A stretch of 19,971 bases of DNA from Bolinopsis microptera (Eukaryota > Ctenophora > Tentaculata > Lobata > Bolinopsidae), in assembly GCF_026151205.1 (NCBI RefSeq), contig NW_026971906.1, positions 1 to 19,971 of the forward strand. The letters are read 5' to 3'. Of this stretch, positions 17,240 to 19,971 are shown piece by piece. Numbering within the stretch: position 1 is the stretch's first letter; every line of letters begins with the position of its first letter. The position numbers and the translations under genes are program-made. The notes below the pieces were generated by a model. That model did no database searches. It was not told where the DNA came from and saw only the letters and a program-made list of their open reading frames with translations.

Positions 17240-19569
17240 TAATGGAAACAGTCTTCTAATCCAAAAAAATATTTAAAATTTTCCAAAGCTAGGAGGGATT
17301 TTAAAAATCTCGTTGATGCAAAATTGGACGCAAACTTTGAAGATGATGATAACAGAAATCTCATTAACAAAAAGTTCTGGTCTTTTGTGAAATCTAAATC
17401 AAACTCAAATCGCATTCCTGAAACAGTCAGCTACAATGGTTGCCTACGGTCCGATCCGCAAGGACAGTGTGAGTTATTCAATAAATATTTTAACGAACAG
17501 TTTACAGAGGGTAGTGATTATGATATAGATATCGACTTTTCCAGTGACCGTGATTTTCAGGTCAATTTCGACACTTGTAAAATCAAAGGTTTACTTGAAA
17601 ATATTGATCCAAGTAAAGCGCAAGGGGCCGACAATATCCATGGAAGAATTTTAAAGTACTGCTCAGTGAGCCTGTCTAAGCCTCTTGCTATCCTTTTTGA
17701 AGCCTCTTATAAAACTGGATGTATTCCAGCAGATTGGAAAATGGCAAACGTTGTACCAGTTCATAAAAAAGGCTCTAAAATTGAAGTTAACAACTATAGG
17801 CCAATTTCTCTGACAAGCATTATTATGAAAGTTTACGAAAAAGTAATCCGGGATGAATTGCTCAATCGATGTGAACATCTTATTGATCAACGTCAACATG
17901 GTTTTATGAGTAGGAAATCATGTACAACTCAGCTAGTAAATTTCTGTGACAGCTTAGCCCTATCTCTCAATGACAATGTTCGCACTGACATAATATACTT
18001 TGATTTCCAAAAAGCTTTTGATTCTGTCAACCACGACATAATTCTGTTGAAGCTCAAAGAACAATATAACATTGATGCATCTCTACTGAGATTCTTCAAG
18101 TGCTACCTTGAAAACAGATACCAAAGGGTTGTCATTGGAAATAAAATGTCTGCTCCCTGTCAGGTTAGATCAGGTGTCCCCCAGGGCTCAATTTTAGGGC
18201 CTACTTTATTTATACTTTTTCTTAATGACATTACAGAGGATTTGTCACCGGAAACAAATATAACCATGTATGCTGATGATACTAAAATATGGCGTAGAAT
18301 CACGTCCCAGGATGACCATTGGCTGCTCCAGCGGGATATTAACAGTCTTCAAAATTGGGCTCATCATAATAAGATGGTGTTTCACCCTTCAAAAAGTCAC
18401 GTTCTTTCTATTACCCGAGCATATTCTATGAATCGTAGTGTTAATTTTGTGTACTCAATGAATGAAACGGCTATCGAATACACAGATATTGAAAAAGATC
18501 TTGGAGTGCATATCAATAGTAAGTTAGATTGGTCACATCACTGTGATATGATATACTCTAAGGCTAGTCAGAGGTTAGGCCTTCTAAAAAGAACATGTTA
18601 CTTCACCAAGAACACTAAAAAACGTCGGGCCTTCTATCTATCTCAGGTTAGAAGTCATTTCGAACACTGCACAATTGTCTGGCGGCCTCATTCAGAAACC
18701 TCGGTGGAGAAACTTGAATCGATACAAAAAAGAGGTATCAAGTGGATCCTTAATGATATTTACTTGAGCCTTAGGGACAAAAAAAGGTATTTCATAGCGT
18801 GTAAGGAACTAAATATCCTTCCACTCTCGGTGAGGTTTGATTACAAGGATATATTATATTTTCATAATATTTTTTATGACATGTCAGTTGTGACATTTCC
18901 ACCTTACTTACGACGTTTCATGGGAAGTAGGTTAAGGCGATCACATCTAGACGATCTCAGTATGATTAGTGACATTTCTCCTCAAGTTCCACAAAACCTT
19001 ACGTCAAGCCAGACCAGATGTTCAGGCATTTCTAAGTCTTACTTTTACAGAGCACACATTCTTTGGAATAAACTCCCTTATGAATTAAGGGAAATCTCAA
19101 GGCCATCCGTGTTTAAAACCCATTTAATTAAGTACCTCTGGACAGTTCTAAACGACCATATAACATCCTCTGACAGTTAAACAATTTACCTTAATGTAAC
19201 TATATTGTCTAAATATAAATTGATAAAAAGTATAATTAATAAAATATGTTAAATAAAGTGTGTGTGTTTATAATTATGATTTATGGTACATTGTTATTTA
19301 TTATATTTATATTTTAGGCTGTAACCTTATTAGTTCAATGGAATAAACCTAGCATGCCTTGGTTGCAGCATCGCTTCACTTATAGGTGCATTTAGGGCCC
19401 GATGTAATTGCTATGATCAGTTTACTGGTCAACTGGTGTTTCGGTGTCCCTTATTTTGTTTACACTCGGTCACTTGTCAAGGCATGTAAGGTCATTCGGC
19501 GATATTTTCTTTGAAATAAAATGATGTATTTGTGTAACAATTTGAAAGTTTATTGATAAAAAAAAAAAA
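17240..19569 (+). mobile_element. 5'-truncated CR1/jockey-like LINE in ABCF3 intron 5, sense orientation
   Basis: LINE-type coding sequence appears abruptly about 60 bp after the exon 5 donor. The endonuclease domain is missing, as expected from incomplete target-primed reverse transcription. The body is one open frame to 19180, followed by an AT-rich 3' region with AATAAA at 19252-19257, 19342-19347 and 19515-19520, and A12 at 19558-19569. The 3' boundary is uncertain: it may lie near 19347 or at the A-tract. No target duplication was recognised. The lack of stops or frameshifts suggests a recent insertion. Confidence 0.7.
17243..19180 (+). CDS. LINE reverse transcriptase ORF2-like protein, 5'-truncated
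   Basis: The frame is open from 17243 (preceded by a TAA at 17240-17242 in flanking intron) to the stop at 19180, 645 residues. Residue numbers below count from the TTG at 17324. The N-terminal part carries KKFWSFVKSK, the linker that follows the endonuclease in CR1/jockey-type LINEs. The reverse transcriptase core includes VPVHKKG and NNYRPISL, motif A FDFQKAFD with catalytic Asp227, motif B SGVPQGSILGP, and motif C YADD with Tyr316 and its two Asp. The C-terminal part carries HFEHCTIVW and LESIQKRGIKWIL, typical of this group. All polymerase residues are intact. The ATP-independent enzyme would copy LINE RNA into DNA, but with no endonuclease or promoter this copy is probably not autonomous. 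There is no ATG at the start because it is a truncation product. Confidence 0.88.
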   Translation, partial: WKQSSNPKKYLKFSKARRDFKNLVDAKLDANFEDDDNRNLINKKFWSFVKSKSNSNRIPETVSYNGCLRSDPQGQCELFNKYFNEQFTEGSDYDIDIDFSSDRDFQVNFDTCKIKGLLENIDPSKAQGADNIHGRILKYCSVSLSKPLAILFEASYKTGCIPADWKMANVVPVHKKGSKIEVNNYRPISLTSIIMKVYEKVIRDELLNRCEHLIDQRQHGFMSRKSCTTQLVNFCDSLALSLNDNVRTDIIYFDFQKAFDSVNHDIILLKLKEQYNIDASLLRFFKCYLENRYQRVVIGNKMSAPCQVRSGVPQGSILGPTLFILFLNDITEDLSPETNITMYADDTKIWRRITSQDDHWLLQRDINSLQNWAHHNKMVFHPSKSHVLSITRAYSMNRSVNFVYSMNETAIEYTDIEKDLGVHINSKLDWSHHCDMIYSKASQRLGLLKRTCYFTKNTKKRRAFYLSQVRSHFEHCTIVWRPHSETSVEKLESIQKRGIKWILNDIYLSLRDKKRYFIACKELNILPLSVRFDYKDILYFHNIFYDMSVVTFPPYLRRFMGSRLRRSHLDDLSMISDISPQVPQNLTSSQTRCSGISKSYFYRAHILWNKLPYELREISRPSVFKTHLIKYLWTVLNDHITSSDS

Positions 19570-19663
19570 CCTAAAGTAAGTAATATCAAGTGTAGTTTTA
19601 ATTTTAAACTTGACATTTTCCGCTGAGATTGTGACATTTCTACCCGGCCTGAAGTGTCAGATT
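19570..19663. other. ABCF3 intron 5 continued, nothing recognised
   Basis: AT-rich sequence between the A-tract and the terminal minisatellite. No exon of ABCF3 is visible here, so intron 5 continues beyond the window. Confidence 0.4.
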
Positions 19664-19971
19664 GTTAATTATTAATTAAATTTTATAATTAAATTTTATA
19701 ATTAAATTGTATAATTAAATTGTATAATTAAATTGTATAATTAAATTATATAATTAAATTGTATAATTAAATTGTATAATTAAATTGTATAATTAAATTG
19801 TATAATTAAATTGTATAATTAAATTGTATAATTAAATTGTATAATTAAATTGTATAATCAAATTGTATAATTAAATTGTATAATTAAATTGTATAATTAA
19901 AGAATTAAATTGTATAATTAAATTGTATAAATTTTAAATTGTATAATTAAATTGTATAATTAAGTTGTATA
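19664..19971 (+). repeat. AT-rich 13-bp minisatellite running off the window
   Basis: About 22 tandem units of TATAATTAAATTG fill the last 300 bases. The first units have TTTTATAATTAAA variants. Interruptions lie near 19857 (ATCAAATTG), 19900 (extra AGAATTAAA) and 19927 (AATTTTAAATTG). The array continues past the right edge, inside the presumed ABCF3 intron 5. It is not coding. Confidence 0.95.

Noticed and set aside
19353-19486. CATGCCTTG / CAAGGCATG inverted pair (19353-19361, 19478-19486), considered as a small transposon
   Set aside because: Only 9 bp, with no flanking duplication and within the uncertain LINE 3' region; chance is sufficient.

Overview
This is eukaryotic nuclear DNA. 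The genes are split by GT-AG introns, the encoded proteins are animal housekeeping families, and there are nested DNA transposons plus a LINE. The AT-rich background, short introns (roughly 150 to 600 bp where no transposon has landed) and CR1/jockey-like retroelement suggest a marine invertebrate, possibly a cnidarian. I cannot name the species from sequence alone.

Layout. Bases 1-300 look like a CCAAT/E-box promoter region, perhaps serving a minus-strand gene whose first ten codons run off the left edge. Bases 909-1217 are a probable dispersed repeat. Bases 1316-10073 form a nested mobile-element block. A small outer element (14-bp inverted ends, 8-bp direct repeat CCAACCTT) is interrupted by an inner element at 1642-9736. 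The inner element has about 30-bp inverted ends (G-run, TGTCA, then GTCCGTCTATGTCCGC) and a TTTAGA target duplication. Almost its whole cargo is a 7.5-kb pyrimidine-rich higher-order satellite with 747-bp and 1,642-bp super-units, edged by 10-bp GGACA-type minisatellites. I see no transposase in it.

To the right are four genes, all on the + strand and closely spaced: ZNHIT3 (snoRNP assembly), a 68-codon predicted membrane protein, a POLR1G/RPA34-like RNA polymerase I subunit, and the 5' half of ABCF3 (translation-linked ABC ATPase). The ZNHIT3, POLR1G and ABCF3 products all act in ribosome production or translation, but the sequence does not show that they are co-regulated.

Intron 2 of the POLR1G-like gene is almost filled by a 1.93-kb DNA transposon with perfect 29-bp inverted ends and about 21 TTAACC/GGTTAA motifs. 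Intron 5 of ABCF3 carries a 5'-truncated LINE with a 646-codon open frame encoding a reverse transcriptase. The window ends inside an AT-rich 13-bp minisatellite. The remaining ABCF3 exons must lie to the right. All exon calls are by eye from splice signals, reading frame and remembered family features; no alignment was run.
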